A stretch of DNA of 64,000 nucleotides from an uncultured Ignavibacteria bacterium. Its GTDB lineage: Bacteria; Bacteroidota; Ignavibacteria; Tepidaquicellales; Tepidaquicellaceae. The stretch spans positions 1 through 64,000 of the forward strand of contig CALJIG010000075.1 in NCBI GenBank assembly GCA_937974175.1. Direction: 5' to 3'. The notes under the pieces are model-generated. The model was given only the letters and a program-made list of their open reading frames with translations, made no database searches and was not told where the DNA came from. The position numbers and the translations under genes were made by a program. Shown here in pieces: positions 26,008 to 35,169 of the stretch (the first letter of the stretch is position 1; each line of letters opens with the position of its first letter).

Positions 26008-28617
26008 ATGAGAGAAGAAACTCCGTTAATGCGTCAATACAGGCAGATAAAGGAAAAGTATCCTGATACTATTCTGCTATTCCGCATGGGAGATTTTTAT
26101 GAGACATTCGAAAAAGATGCAATCACTGCCTCTAAAATTCTTGGCATTACTTTAACGAAACGTTCTAACGGTAAAGCATCTGAAGTTCCTCTTGCGGGAT
26201 TCCCTCACCATGCGCTGGATAATTATCTTCCAAAACTTGTTAGAGCAGGTCAGCGAGTTGCAGTATGTGAGCAGCTTGAAGACCCTAAGTATGCAAAGGG
26301 AATTGTAAAGAGAGATGTGATTGAAGTCGTTACTCCCGGCGCAAATTTCTCAGAGAAGCTTCTCGACCATAAATCAAATAATTTTCTCGCTGCAATATAT
26401 ATAAAAGATAACGTCTGCGGACTTGCATTCTGCGATATTTCCACCGGAGAATTTGCCACATCGGAAATTTTACTCAAGAATTTATATGAGCAGATTGACA
26501 GCATAAACCCATCCGAGATTTTAATTTCCAAAAGAGAAAAAGAAAAAGTTTTTAAAGCTCTTAACTATGACCCCGACGCTTCATTCAATGAAAATCAGAA
26601 AAGATGGCTCTTTACAAAAGTAGATGACTGGGTATTTAACTCAGACTATGCCAATGAAGTATTAACAAATCATTTCGGAACGGCTACGCTAAAAGGATTC
26701 GGTATTGCCGATATGAAGGAAGGCGTTATTGCCGCCGGATGCATAATGAATTATCTTAACGAGACGCAGAAAAATAATCTTCCCCATCTTAAAAAAATAT
26801 CGAACTATAACTTTACCGATTACATAATTCTTGATCCTTCTACAAAAAGAAATCTTGAAATAACTTCCTCTATGAATGAAGGCAACCGGGAAGGAACGCT
26901 TATTTCTATTCTTGATAAAACACAGACTGCCATGGGAGGAAGGCTGCTGAAGAAGTGGGTATCGCGTCCGCTGAAGGTAAGGAATCAGATACAGTCACGG
27001 CTTGATGCAGTTAATGATCTATGCGAAAGCAAAGGCGAGAGGAAAGTAATTATCGAGCAGTTGAAATCAGTGGCTGATTTGGAAAGATTGCTTTCAAAAA
27101 TTTCCACAGGAAGAGCGGTAGCAAGAGATATACTTCAGCTGAAAATATCACTTAAAAATATTTCAGAAATAAAAAAGAAGTTAGGCGCATTTACGAGCGA
27201 AGCGATTAAAAGAGTTAAAGAGAATATTGTAGATATACCTGACCTTGTTTTGAAAATTGATAAATGCATTAACGATAATTTCATCGCGGGGAATGATTCG
27301 TACGGAGTGATAAACAAAGGCTATCATGCTGAGCTTGATGAGATAAAAGACATATTGATAAACGGTAAGACATGGATGGAAAATTATCAGAGCCAGGAGA
27401 GAAGAAGGACGGGAATAAATTCGCTGAAGGTCGAGTTCAATAAAGTCTTTGGCTACTATATAATGATTACGAAAGCAAACATGGATAAAGCTCCTGCCAA
27501 TTACACGCGTAAGCAGACATTAGTAAACGCAGAGAGGTATATTACTGAGGAGCTGAAGGAATACGAAGATAAAATTTTAAATGCCGAAGAAAAAATTTCC
27601 GGCATTGAGAGCAAAATATTTTTAGAGCTGAGAGATTTTATACTTGGCTTTTCCGATGATATTCAGAAAAATGCAAGTATAATAGCAACACTTGATGCTC
27701 TGATAAGTTTTGCCGAAGTTTCTGAATTGTATTATTACACAAAGCCGGAAATAAATGATTCAGAATCAATTGATATAATTGACGGAAGGCATCCTGTTAT
27801 TGAGCGGCTTCTTCCTGCAGGAGAAAAATATATTGCTAACGACACATCAGTTGATACGACTGAGAATCAGATATTGATTTTAACAGGTCCGAACATGAGC
27901 GGTAAGTCAAGCTACCTGAGACAAGTCGGATTGATAGTATTACTTGCGCAGATAGGCTGCTTCGTTCCTGCGAAGTCAGCCAAGATAGGATTAGTAGATA
28001 AAATTTTTACACGCGTCGGTGCATCGGATAACATTGCAAAAGGTGAAAGTACATTCCTTGTTGAAATGCATGAGGCAGCTAACATTACTAATAACGCAAC
28101 GACGAAGAGTTTAATACTGCTTGATGAAATCGGCAGAGGCACAAGCACATATGACGGTATTTCAATTGCATGGGCAATGACGGAATTTTTCCATGAGAAT
28201 CCGAATGTAAGAGCAAAGACATTGTTTGCAACACACTACCATGAACTCAACTCGCTTGCCGATACTTATAAAAGAATAAAAAATTACAGAGTAGAAGTAA
28301 AAGAATATAACGACAAAGTAATCTTCCTCAGAAAAATTACTGAGGGAACGGCTGACCACAGCTACGGAATACAGGTAGCGCAGATGGCAGGACTGCCTGT
28401 ATCTATTACAACGCGCGCAAAAGAAATTTTAAAAATCCTTGAAGATAAAAATTACAGAAGGAAGCACAAAGATGATTTGCAAATCAGTTTGTTCGAGATT
28501 GACAACAGAACTGATATAGAGAATGAAGCATTAACTATGCTCGATGAAATTGATATCGATAATCTCACACCGCTCGAAGCTTTAAACATTCTAAAAAAAC
28601 TGAAAGATTTAAAATAA
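26008..28617 (+). CDS. mutS: DNA mismatch repair protein MutS
   Basis: An 869-residue MutS1. The N-terminal mismatch-binding domain has LLFRMGDFYETFEKDA, including the stacking F-x-E (FYE). Connector, core and clamp domains follow (about 130-560). The ATPase domain carries Walker A GPNMSGKS (about 627), Walker B LLDEIGRGTS and the TFLVEMHEAANI signature. The C-terminal helix-turn-helix tail (TPLEALNILKKLKDLK) mediates dimerisation. All key elements and length are normal. It recognises mispairs and recruits MutL; mutL is not in the window. Confidence 0.96.
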   Translation: MREETPLMRQYRQIKEKYPDTILLFRMGDFYETFEKDAITASKILGITLTKRSNGKASEVPLAGFPHHALDNYLPKLVRAGQRVAVCEQLEDPKYAKGIVKRDVIEVVTPGANFSEKLLDHKSNNFLAAIYIKDNVCGLAFCDISTGEFATSEILLKNLYEQIDSINPSEILISKREKEKVFKALNYDPDASFNENQKRWLFTKVDDWVFNSDYANEVLTNHFGTATLKGFGIADMKEGVIAAGCIMNYLNETQKNNLPHLKKISNYNFTDYIILDPSTKRNLEITSSMNEGNREGTLISILDKTQTAMGGRLLKKWVSRPLKVRNQIQSRLDAVNDLCESKGERKVIIEQLKSVADLERLLSKISTGRAVARDILQLKISLKNISEIKKKLGAFTSEAIKRVKENIVDIPDLVLKIDKCINDNFIAGNDSYGVINKGYHAELDEIKDILINGKTWMENYQSQERRRTGINSLKVEFNKVFGYYIMITKANMDKAPANYTRKQTLVNAERYITEELKEYEDKILNAEEKISGIESKIFLELRDFILGFSDDIQKNASIIATLDALISFAEVSELYYYTKPEINDSESIDIIDGRHPVIERLLPAGEKYIANDTSVDTTENQILILTGPNMSGKSSYLRQVGLIVLLAQIGCFVPAKSAKIGLVDKIFTRVGASDNIAKGESTFLVEMHEAANITNNATTKSLILLDEIGRGTSTYDGISIAWAMTEFFHENPNVRAKTLFATHYHELNSLADTYKRIKNYRVEVKEYNDKVIFLRKITEGTADHSYGIQVAQMAGLPVSITTRAKEILKILEDKNYRRKHKDDLQISLFEIDNRTDIENEALTMLDEIDIDNLTPLEALNILKKLKDLK

Positions 28618-28641
28618 AGTTTTCTAATTAACCCCACGATT

Positions 28642-29826
28642 ATGGAAAACAATTTAAGGCATAACGTCCCCGGAATGCCAACTAAAAGCGGAAGCAAAGT
28701 AAAACGAGTATTAATTACAGCTTTAATAATCCCTGCGCTTGTTCTCAGTTATATTGCTTCTTATTATTGTATTCTCCCCTCTATATTTCCAAATGTTTTG
28801 CGCGGTGAACTGCAGAATATCCGGGTGTTTCCTTCGTCGGACGGCAAATATAAATTGTGGATACAAAATGACGGTACATTAAGATTTACAAGCAGGACAA
28901 ATAACATGGGACAAATCAGTCTTAAAACTGTTGGCTGGTTTTGCAGAACGTATTCGTATGTATATGACCCTGTTGATGAAAAAGTAATTAACGGATTTAA
29001 AACAAGCTACGATGACTTACCGCCTGTATCCGATATAGTTTACGAAAAAGAAAAAATCTGGTTAGTCAATTCTTCCTCTGAAGGAGTTCCTCCTGAAATC
29101 AGAGCATACAATTCTGAAAATTATCAACAGATATTAAACACTCAATCTTTCTGTGAAAAAAACAAAGAACTTGCTGCCGGAATTATAAGTGTTTCGGTTG
29201 ATAATCAAAAGCCTGTAAGATTCCGAATTTCCACAAAAGATGGAAAAGAAATAGTTTACAATCCTTCAGATGACAAATTTTTTCCCAATACAATAGAGTT
29301 CGAAAAATATTACAAACTGAATGACAGTACGGCTTCAGGAATATTTGCTTTAGTTAACGAGGAAAATTCTGATAAAAGAAAAAAACTTTATTATATAACG
29401 GGTCCGAAATATGATTTATATTTTTCAACTTCCTGGGCTGATGAAATTGTAAAACAAAATATGAGCGCTTTTAAAAGTATGAAGCCTGTAGAAATACTTC
29501 CCGATAAAGTTTTTATCAAGGGAAATGTTTTGTTTACGGATGATGAAATTGCTGTGATTGTTCATCAGGATAACGTAGGAAAAACTTCAAACAGAATGCT
29601 GACATGTGTTGAAAAATCAGGCAAAGAATTATGGACAGTGCAGCAGAAAGATTTGTTTGATGAACTTGAAGGTAAGGATGACGATTCAAGAACTGAAATG
29701 TCTTTTTTGAGAACGCAGCTTGATGCGCAGAGAGCGGGAAATGTTGTAATATTTATTTATAAGCCTGTGGGAGCAATTAGTTTTCAGCTTGCTGACGGAA
29801 AGAAGCTATGGGAATATGAAGGCTGA
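28642..29826 (+). CDS. Membrane-anchored protein of unknown function, paralogue 1
   Basis: A 394-residue protein with one N-terminal transmembrane helix (about 25-48) and a large extracytoplasmic part. The C-terminal segment has short beta-propeller-like phrases (KELWTVQQKDLFDEL and KKLWEYEG) recalling PQQ-type WD blades, but a full propeller cannot be counted. Its strongest relation is to the next gene. Shared stretches include FPSSDGKYKLWIQNDG, TYSYVYDPV-EKV, LNTQSFC, HQDNVGKT-NRMLTCV and a ..GNxVVFIYKPxGAI ending. Not recognised as a named family. It starts 25 bases after mutS. Confidence 0.6.
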   Translation: MENNLRHNVPGMPTKSGSKVKRVLITALIIPALVLSYIASYYCILPSIFPNVLRGELQNIRVFPSSDGKYKLWIQNDGTLRFTSRTNNMGQISLKTVGWFCRTYSYVYDPVDEKVINGFKTSYDDLPPVSDIVYEKEKIWLVNSSSEGVPPEIRAYNSENYQQILNTQSFCEKNKELAAGIISVSVDNQKPVRFRISTKDGKEIVYNPSDDKFFPNTIEFEKYYKLNDSTASGIFALVNEENSDKRKKLYYITGPKYDLYFSTSWADEIVKQNMSAFKSMKPVEILPDKVFIKGNVLFTDDEIAVIVHQDNVGKTSNRMLTCVEKSGKELWTVQQKDLFDELEGKDDDSRTEMSFLRTQLDAQRAGNVVIFIYKPVGAISFQLADGKKLWEYEG

Positions 29827-29881
29827 AATTATTTTTCAGTAGCATAAACTTTCAATAATTTTTTAATTATAACCCCAAAGT

Positions 29882-31078
29882 ATGGATAATGAGTTTAGTT
29901 ATTCCACTCGCACTATTACGCCTGCCGAAACAAAAAAAACAATAAATAAAAAAGTCGGCTGCGGATGTTCCTTTATACCCGTCGTTTTACTTTTTATACT
30001 GGGATACTTTTTAGCTTATCAGCTTTTATTTCCATCTTTGTTCCCCACATGGATACGGGGAAGCTTTCAGAATCTCGTAATATTTCCATCGAAGGAAGGT
30101 AAAGATAAGTTATGGATTCAGACGGACGGTTCATTCAGTTATATAATGGAAAGAAAGTCAGGCGGCAGCTATTCAATAGGACGGGAAGGGCTTTTCGAAA
30201 AAACTTATTCGTATGTTTATGACCCTGTCTCTGAAAAAGTTCTTAAAGGTTATTACACTGATTTAGAATACCTTCCTGCATCGCCTGAGATGTTATTCAT
30301 GAACGGCAAAGTGTGGGTTATAACGCCAAGTATAAACGCTCCGCCATTTATAAATATTTACAATCCTGATACATTTGAAGAAATTATGAATACTCAAAGC
30401 TTCTGCGCGCAAAATCCTGAGTTATCTGCAGGGCTTGAAAAACTTTCTGTGGAAAGAAATAAGCCTGTTCGGATGACGCTTACAGCCAAAGACGGCAAAG
30501 AAGTGATTTATTCGGTTGCGGATGAGATGTTCTTCGATGATTACCCTGCACTGACAAAGTACTATAAAGAACACGAAAAAACTGTAAACATATTTACACT
30601 TGAGGCAGAGAAAAACTCAACATCAAGAAAGGTTTTATATTACATTACCGGACCTGCATCACAGTTGTATTTCTCCAGTCCGCGTGGACAGAATATTTTT
30701 GAGTATAAAGGAAGCAGCAGCTACAAAGATATGACGGCAGAACTTATCGCTCCGGGCAAAGCATTTCTTGAAAGTGAACTATTATACTTCGATGATGAAA
30801 TAGCCGTTGTAATACATCAGGATAATATCGGCAAGACGGCAAACAGAATGTTAACCTGTGTTAACAAAGACGGAAAAGAATTGTGGACGATTCCGCAATC
30901 GGAATTATTTGATGAAATAAAAGTAAAAGAAAGCGATGCCTTCAGTGTAATATTTTTTATGAAAGATAAAATGTCAGTACAGCGCTCAGGAAATACTGTT
31001 GTGTTTATTTATAAACCCGAAGGGGCAATAGCATTTGACCTGAGCTCAGGGAAAAAACTTTGGGAGTTCGAAGAATAA
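29882..31078 (+). CDS. Membrane-anchored protein of unknown function, paralogue 2
   Basis: A 398-residue sister of the preceding gene, similar over the whole length (by eye roughly 40-45 percent identity). It has an N-terminal helix with GCGCSFIPVVLLFILGYFLA (about 25-46) and then an extracytoplasmic region. It keeps the conserved blocks FPSKEGKDKLWIQTDG, KTYSYVYDPVSEKV, MNTQSFC, VIHQDNIGKTANRMLTCV and the final DLSSGKKLWEFEE. Two adjacent cysteines before the helix differ from paralogue 1. It arose by tandem duplication. It converges on the protease-TPR gene with five bases between. Confidence 0.6.
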   Translation: MDNEFSYSTRTITPAETKKTINKKVGCGCSFIPVVLLFILGYFLAYQLLFPSLFPTWIRGSFQNLVIFPSKEGKDKLWIQTDGSFSYIMERKSGGSYSIGREGLFEKTYSYVYDPVSEKVLKGYYTDLEYLPASPEMLFMNGKVWVITPSINAPPFINIYNPDTFEEIMNTQSFCAQNPELSAGLEKLSVERNKPVRMTLTAKDGKEVIYSVADEMFFDDYPALTKYYKEHEKTVNIFTLEAEKNSTSRKVLYYITGPASQLYFSSPRGQNIFEYKGSSSYKDMTAELIAPGKAFLESELLYFDDEIAVVIHQDNIGKTANRMLTCVNKDGKELWTIPQSELFDEIKVKESDAFSVIFFMKDKMSVQRSGNTVVFIYKPEGAIAFDLSSGKKLWEFEE

Positions 31079-31082
31079 AACA

Positions 31083-32309
31083 CTACTTAATATTGTACTG
31101 CCATAAAATATCTGCCTGGTCTATCAGCGGTTGAAGTTCACCTTTAAGTCCGGGTTTGTGTTTTATTGCAGTCTTCCAGTATTCAATAGCCATCTCGTAT
31201 CTTTTTTTGTAGTATTCACAAATTCCCATATTTACAAGTGCAGCAGTATTCTGCGGTTCTTCTTTGATTACTCTTTTAAAATCATCAAGCGCGTCTTCAT
31301 AAGATTCATCACTCATATATACAACACCTCTACCAAAGTAAGCGTCTATGTTTGTCGGATTGCTTTTAATTACATACGAAAAATCTTTTATTGAAAGCTC
31401 GTATTCTTTCATTTTAAAATAAGCTTCACCGCGATTGTTATATGCAGCTGAGAAAGTCGGGTCTAATTTTATAGCGGAATTGTAATCACTGATAGCTTTT
31501 TCAAATTGCTTTCTTGCATAGTAAGCCATGCCTCTATAGTTGTATGCTTTGTGGTCTTTGGGGAACATCTCTAAAAACTTTGTATAATATTTTATAGCAT
31601 CTTCGTTCTTTCCTTCTTCAAATAAATTTTGTCCCTGATAAAAAAAGTTAAGCGCTTCAATCTTTTTCTTATCGTTGTATGAATCAAGTTTTACTTTTAA
31701 AATATCAGAAACCGGTATTGCGAAGTTTAAATTATTCCCTTCTCTCAGTCCCATTGAACTGATACCGATTAACTCACCATAGGAATTTAATACTGCGCCT
31801 CCGCTGCTGCCCGGAGATAAGCTTGCAGTTATCTGAACAAAGTTTTGTTTCTTTTTCCCGACTTCAGTTCTATTACCGCTTACAATCCCTTCAGACATAG
31901 AATTCTCAAGTCCCATCGGGCTTCCGATTGCATATACTTTTTGACCTACTTTCGGATCTTTTTCAGAGAGCTTTATATCGGGAAAGGTGCCTGATTCTAT
32001 TTTCATAATCACCAAATCTTTTTCAATATCTACGCCTATGATATCCGTGTATTTTATTGTATCGCCTTTATGCACCAGGTCCATTCTCTGGCAGCCTTCA
32101 AAAATATGAAAGTTAGTTATCACCCATCCTCTGTCATTTATGATTACTCCGCTTCCCTGAGCTTTAGGATTATTGTCAAAATCATAGGAATATACTACAA
32201 CTATAGCATCCTGATATTTTTCAAAAAGTTCTTCAGGTTTTAAATCCTGTGAATAGGTTTTATTAAGTAAACACAACAATAGGATAGCAAACAGGCAGAT
32301 TTTTCTCAT
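31083..32309 (-). CDS. Secreted trypsin-like serine protease with TPR repeats
   Basis: A 408-residue exported protein. After the signal peptide (cleaved near YSQ-D) comes a DegP/HtrA-type protease domain with the triad H68 (ITNFHIF), D98 (IEKDLVIM) and S169 (SPGSSGGAV). A PDZ domain is absent. Residues about 215-400 form five TPR units (NFFYQGQNLFEEGKNEDAIKYY, AYNYRGMAYYARKQFEKAIS, AAYNNRGEAYFKMKEYELSI, then two more). The protease-TPR architecture suggests cleavage of a bound partner rather than general degradation. Active-site residues look intact. Confidence 0.85.
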   Translation of the reverse strand: MRKICLFAILLLCLLNKTYSQDLKPEELFEKYQDAIVVVYSYDFDNNPKAQGSGVIINDRGWVITNFHIFEGCQRMDLVHKGDTIKYTDIIGVDIEKDLVIMKIESGTFPDIKLSEKDPKVGQKVYAIGSPMGLENSMSEGIVSGNRTEVGKKKQNFVQITASLSPGSSGGAVLNSYGELIGISSMGLREGNNLNFAIPVSDILKVKLDSYNDKKKIEALNFFYQGQNLFEEGKNEDAIKYYTKFLEMFPKDHKAYNYRGMAYYARKQFEKAISDYNSAIKLDPTFSAAYNNRGEAYFKMKEYELSIKDFSYVIKSNPTNIDAYFGRGVVYMSDESYEDALDDFKRVIKEEPQNTAALVNMGICEYYKKRYEMAIEYWKTAIKHKPGLKGELQPLIDQADILWQYNIK

Positions 32310-32425
32310 ATTCGAGGGTTAATTTACTTAAATATAAATAAAAATCTGATAAAATTGAATTAAAAATACAGGAAGACTCAGTTTAATACAATGATTAGTA
32401 AGTAATTTAAATATGACGTTTTATT

Positions 32426-32776
32426 TTAAACGGGATTGGTAATAAAATTTATCAATGTTACTACATATCTGAAAATAAGAAAATAGAACAGATTGATAAA
32501 AGTAAAACGCAGGATGAAGTCTCCCGGAAAATTTTTCATAAACCGGAATGAGTTTGAATATTTTTCGAGATAAAACTCGTAAAAAGTAGATTTTGGATTA
32601 ACAGCGGTGTGATATTGTATCACAAGAAAACTTGCATGAATAACGCTGAAAAGAATTATGATGAAAGGTACTAAAATTATGTGATTTAAATTGTACTTAG
32701 GAGGAAGCGCAACTATAAAAACAAAAGCTCCGGCTGCCGTGTAAAGCAAACGTAACCCTAGATGTTTTGTAAGCAT
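32426..32776 (-). CDS. Small membrane protein of unknown function
   Basis: A 116-residue protein with three or four hydrophobic segments (about 8-25, 30-52, 85-105), a tyrosine-rich loop (YEFYLEKYSNSFRF) and no recognised motif. It lies immediately downstream of a terminator-like hairpin that closes a structured, minus-strand transcribed region (32837-33134), so it could be controlled by read-through of that hairpin. Coding status is supported only by its length and clean hydrophobic pattern. Confidence 0.55.
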   Translation of the reverse strand: MLTKHLGLRLLYTAAGAFVFIVALPPKYNLNHIILVPFIIILFSVIHASFLVIQYHTAVNPKSTFYEFYLEKYSNSFRFMKNFPGDFILRFTFINLFYFLIFRYVVTLINFITNPV

Positions 32777-32836
32777 TCTGGGATTTTGGGTGAATTAAAA
32801 CAAATCAATAAAAACAATGTAAGGAAGATTTATTAC

Positions 32837-32891
32837 AAAAAAAATGAACTTATTAAACTTCTTTACCGCCCTGGCAAAGAAGTTTAATAAG
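32837..32891 (-). terminator. Terminator-like hairpin ending the structured RNA
   Basis: A perfect 16-bp stem (CTTATTAAACTTCTTT / AAAGAAGTTTAATAAG, 32849-32864 with 32876-32891) has an 11-base GC-rich loop. On the minus strand it is followed by TTCATTTTTTTT. It is 60 bases upstream of the start of the small membrane protein gene, so it could act as an attenuator for that gene. Confidence 0.75.
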
Positions 32892-33134
32892 AGTAATAAA
32901 CCGTACTTACTAAAGAAGAACTATCGGGTAATCAACTCACTTTACGGAGAACTTTACCGGCGAAGCAATAGAATAATCTATAGCAGCTTGTACATTCGTA
33001 GATCTTAATTCTTAAAATGCCAAGCATTTTATCCAGAAACCGGTCAGACTTCATTCTCCTAAAACGTGAGTTCACTTTACATCGGGGACAAATTGAATTC
33101 ACTGCTTTAAGAACCCCCTTTTGATTGTTGTTAC
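32837..33134 (-). ncRNA. Candidate structured RNA (small RNA or long regulatory leader)
   Basis: Read on the minus strand, nested helices are visible. P1 is 33066-33072 with 32934-32940 (AACTCAC/GTGAGTT). P2 is 33055-33059 with 32946-32950 (GGAGA/TCTCC), linked to P1 by a few more A-U pairs. P3 is 33040-33044 with 32956-32960 (ACCGG/CCGGT). Inside P3 lie a perfect 8-bp hairpin (33013-33031, TAAAATGC-TTG-GCATTTTA) and a second weaker arm. A terminator-like hairpin follows at the 3' end. Promoter-like hexamers TTGCGT (33165-33170) and TATATT (33141-33146), 18 apart, precede it. I see no match to tmRNA, RNase P RNA, SRP RNA or common riboswitch motifs. Confidence 0.5.
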
Positions 33135-33407
33135 ATTACAAATATATCAATTTTTATGCATAATACGCAATAAAATTTTTGATATGGATATAATATTTAT
33201 TTATTAACTTTTAAGCCCTTTAACAAGGCTTATAATAGTGCTCCGTATATATAAAAAAAAATCTCCCTATATGTAGGAATAGGCAGCGTGTACTTTTTTA
33301 ATAAAAATATTATTTATATTTTATTGATGGTTGTACGAATTCAGATATAGGAGTCCGAGTTTTGTTCAGAAAGCCGACTTATTTTAAACAAATTTCAAAC
33401 AAAACCT

Positions 33408-33660
33408 ATGTCGGATTTTATTTAACGAATGTCGGAAAAAATGAAACGTGTTGTATTGAAAAAACAACACTTAGTTTTCAAAATCCGACAATTTTCCGAC
33501 CAACAGAGTATTATTTAATAAAAAAGCAATAATTGATTTAAATACTTTTTGCAAAATTGTAATGTCGGATTTTTATTTTAATTAGTCGAATTTTCTCGAA
33601 CACCTATGTTGAAAAAACAATATTTAGTTTTCAAAATCCGACAATTTTCCGACCAACAGA
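33408..33660. repeat. Two direct copies of a ~100-bp intergenic repeat
   Basis: Copies at 33408-33507 and 33562-33660. The last 52 bases of each (33456-33507 and 33609-33660) match with only three differences, both ending CCGACAATTTTCCGACCAACAGA. Each unit begins TGTCGGATTTT and ends with its complement AAAATCCGACA, so each can fold back. On the minus strand the units read GGTCGG...GTCGG...GAAAA...TTGTTTTTTCAA, the same order of motifs as the 73-bp array at 59712-60043. Confidence 0.8.
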
Positions 33661-33744
33661 TAAAAATTTACGCAGTTAATTTTTATTTAAAAATATTTTA
33701 AGTAATTTTGAGAACATTTCATTAATTAAAATCTAAGAAATATT

Positions 33745-34308
33745 ATGAAAAAAATAATTTACATCTTTTCTGTTCTGATGTTAATTTCATTAACATCATC
33801 AGGATTAAAAGCTCAGGACCAGGAAGCCATGAAAAAATGGATGGATTATATGACTCCCGGGGAAGAGCATAAGGCTATGGCTAAAATGAACGGTGACTGG
33901 AAATACACTTCAAAATTCTGGATGGCACCGGAACAAGAGCCTATGACAGCAAATGGCACAGCTAAATGCGAAATGCTGCTGGGCGGAAGATATATGCAGA
34001 TGAAAGTAAACGGCAATATGATGGGAATGCCTTTTGAAGGTATTAGTATTAACGGATATGATAATGCCGCAAAGCAGTATCAAAGCAGCTGGATTGATAA
34101 TATGGGCACAAGCGTGATGTATCTTACAGGAACAGCTAGCGGAGGTGTAATAACAATGACAGGCTCAATGATTGACCCAATGACAAGTAAAAATATGATA
34201 GTAAGACAAACTTTAAGATGGGACGGAGATAAAATGATTATGGAAATGTATGATACAAAAGACGGTGTTGAAAATAAAACAATGGAAATAACTTATTCAA
34301 AAAATTAA
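33745..34308 (+). CDS. DUF1579 family secreted protein, copy 1
   Basis: A 187-residue protein with a signal peptide (cleaved near LKAQ-D) and a DUF1579 domain, a lipocalin/calycin-like beta-barrel. Visible blocks are MKKWMDYMTPGEEHKAMAKM, NGDWKYTSKFWM, GGRYMQMKVNGNMMGMPFEG and 'GYDNAAKQYQSSWIDNMGTSVM'. The family is widespread and of unknown function. Methionine content is high. It is the first of a tandem pair with the next gene and has a very AT-rich upstream region containing the two direct repeats. Confidence 0.82.
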   Translation: MKKIIYIFSVLMLISLTSSGLKAQDQEAMKKWMDYMTPGEEHKAMAKMNGDWKYTSKFWMAPEQEPMTANGTAKCEMLLGGRYMQMKVNGNMMGMPFEGISINGYDNAAKQYQSSWIDNMGTSVMYLTGTASGGVITMTGSMIDPMTSKNMIVRQTLRWDGDKMIMEMYDTKDGVENKTMEITYSKN

Positions 34309-34371
34309 ACACAATAAATCCCCGAGGCACATAAATACTGTTTCAGTTTTATTAAACCTTAATTTTAAAAA

Positions 34372-34944
34372 ATGAAAAAATTAATTTTACTCTGCTCATT
34401 GCTGCTTATTATTACTGCTTCTGCTTCAAATCTAAAAGCGCAGGACCAGGAAATGATGAAGCGCTGGATGGAATACAGCACTCCATCTGATGCTCATAAG
34501 GCAATGGCAAAATTAGCCGGAAACTGGAATTTCACTTCTAAAATGTGGATGGATCCTTCACAGCCTCCTATGGATGGTACAGGTACAGCTAAGTTCGAAA
34601 TGATTTACGGCGATAGATATCTTCAGTCAAAAGTCAGTTCGACAATGATGGGAATGCCGTTTGAAGGTACAGCTCTTACAGGATACAATAATGCTACTAA
34701 AAAATATTTCACTACATGGATTGATAACATGGGCACAGGGCTAATGACACTGGAAGGAACACGCGATGATAAAACCGGCGTGATTACCTTCTACGGTTCA
34801 ATGTTCGACCCTATGGCAGGAAAAAACTGCACTATGAGACAGACAATGAAAATTGACAGTGATAATAAAATGACTATGGCAATGTACAGCACTACTGAAG
34901 GCGGCTCAGAAAAACAAGATATGGAAATAGTTTACACAAGATAA
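34372..34944 (+). CDS. DUF1579 family secreted protein, copy 2
   Basis: A 190-residue paralogue of the preceding protein, with a signal peptide (cleaved near LKAQ-D) and the same DUF1579 blocks: MKRWMEYSTPSDAHKAMAKL, AGNWNFTSKMWM, YGDRYLQSKVSSTMMGMPFEG in part and TWIDNMGTG. Conservation is strongest in the barrel strands; loops differ. The pair arose by tandem duplication with a 63-base gap. A hairpin terminator follows 18 bases after the stop. Confidence 0.82.
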   Translation: MKKLILLCSLLLIITASASNLKAQDQEMMKRWMEYSTPSDAHKAMAKLAGNWNFTSKMWMDPSQPPMDGTGTAKFEMIYGDRYLQSKVSSTMMGMPFEGTALTGYNNATKKYFTTWIDNMGTGLMTLEGTRDDKTGVITFYGSMFDPMAGKNCTMRQTMKIDSDNKMTMAMYSTTEGGSEKQDMEIVYTR

Positions 34945-34961
34945 AATTTATATAAAATAAA

Positions 34962-34986
34962 AAGGGGCATTTTTAGAGTGCCCCTT
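34962..34986. terminator. Hairpin terminator shared by the DUF1579 pair and the decayed T9SS gene
   Basis: An 8-bp stem AAGGGGCA / TGCCCCTT has a 9-base loop. The plus strand continues ATTAAAA, a poor U tract, but on the minus strand the stem runs straight into TTTTATTTT. It therefore looks originally designed, at least in part, for the minus-strand gene whose relic lies at 35053-35103. Confidence 0.7.
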
Positions 34987-35052
34987 ATTAAAATATCTTA
35001 ATTATAAAATTCTCCATTCGGAAAATACTTTCCTTTCAACCTGTATATAGAA

Positions 35053-35103
35053 TCACTTTATCAGTATCATCTGCTTTGAAGCAGTGAACTCATCTGTATT
35101 TAT
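35053..35103 (-). pseudogene. Relic of a T9SS type A sorting tail
   Basis: On the minus strand the last 16 codons before a TGA read INTDEFTASKQMILIK, the typical final strand of Ignavibacteria T9SS type A domains (compare VKKMILMK, TQKMILLK and VKTMVLLK at the ends of the three intact T9SS proteins in this window). An in-frame stop sits directly upstream and no long frame continues. This is therefore the remnant of a deleted or decayed secreted-protein gene. The hairpin at 34962-34986, with a U tract on this strand, would have been its terminator. Confidence 0.6.
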
Positions 35104-35169
35104 TTAAAACAATAGTTCGTAAAAAATATATTAGGCTTTTTATACTTTTCATTTAATGACTAGAAAAGA

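Noticed and set aside
32837..33134. tmRNA, RNase P RNA, SRP RNA or 6S RNA identity for the structured region
   Set aside because: No tRNA-like end or tag frame, no RNase P P4 core, no SRP GGAA apical loop; the branched inner part does not fit the single-rod 6S shape. A covariance search would be decisive.
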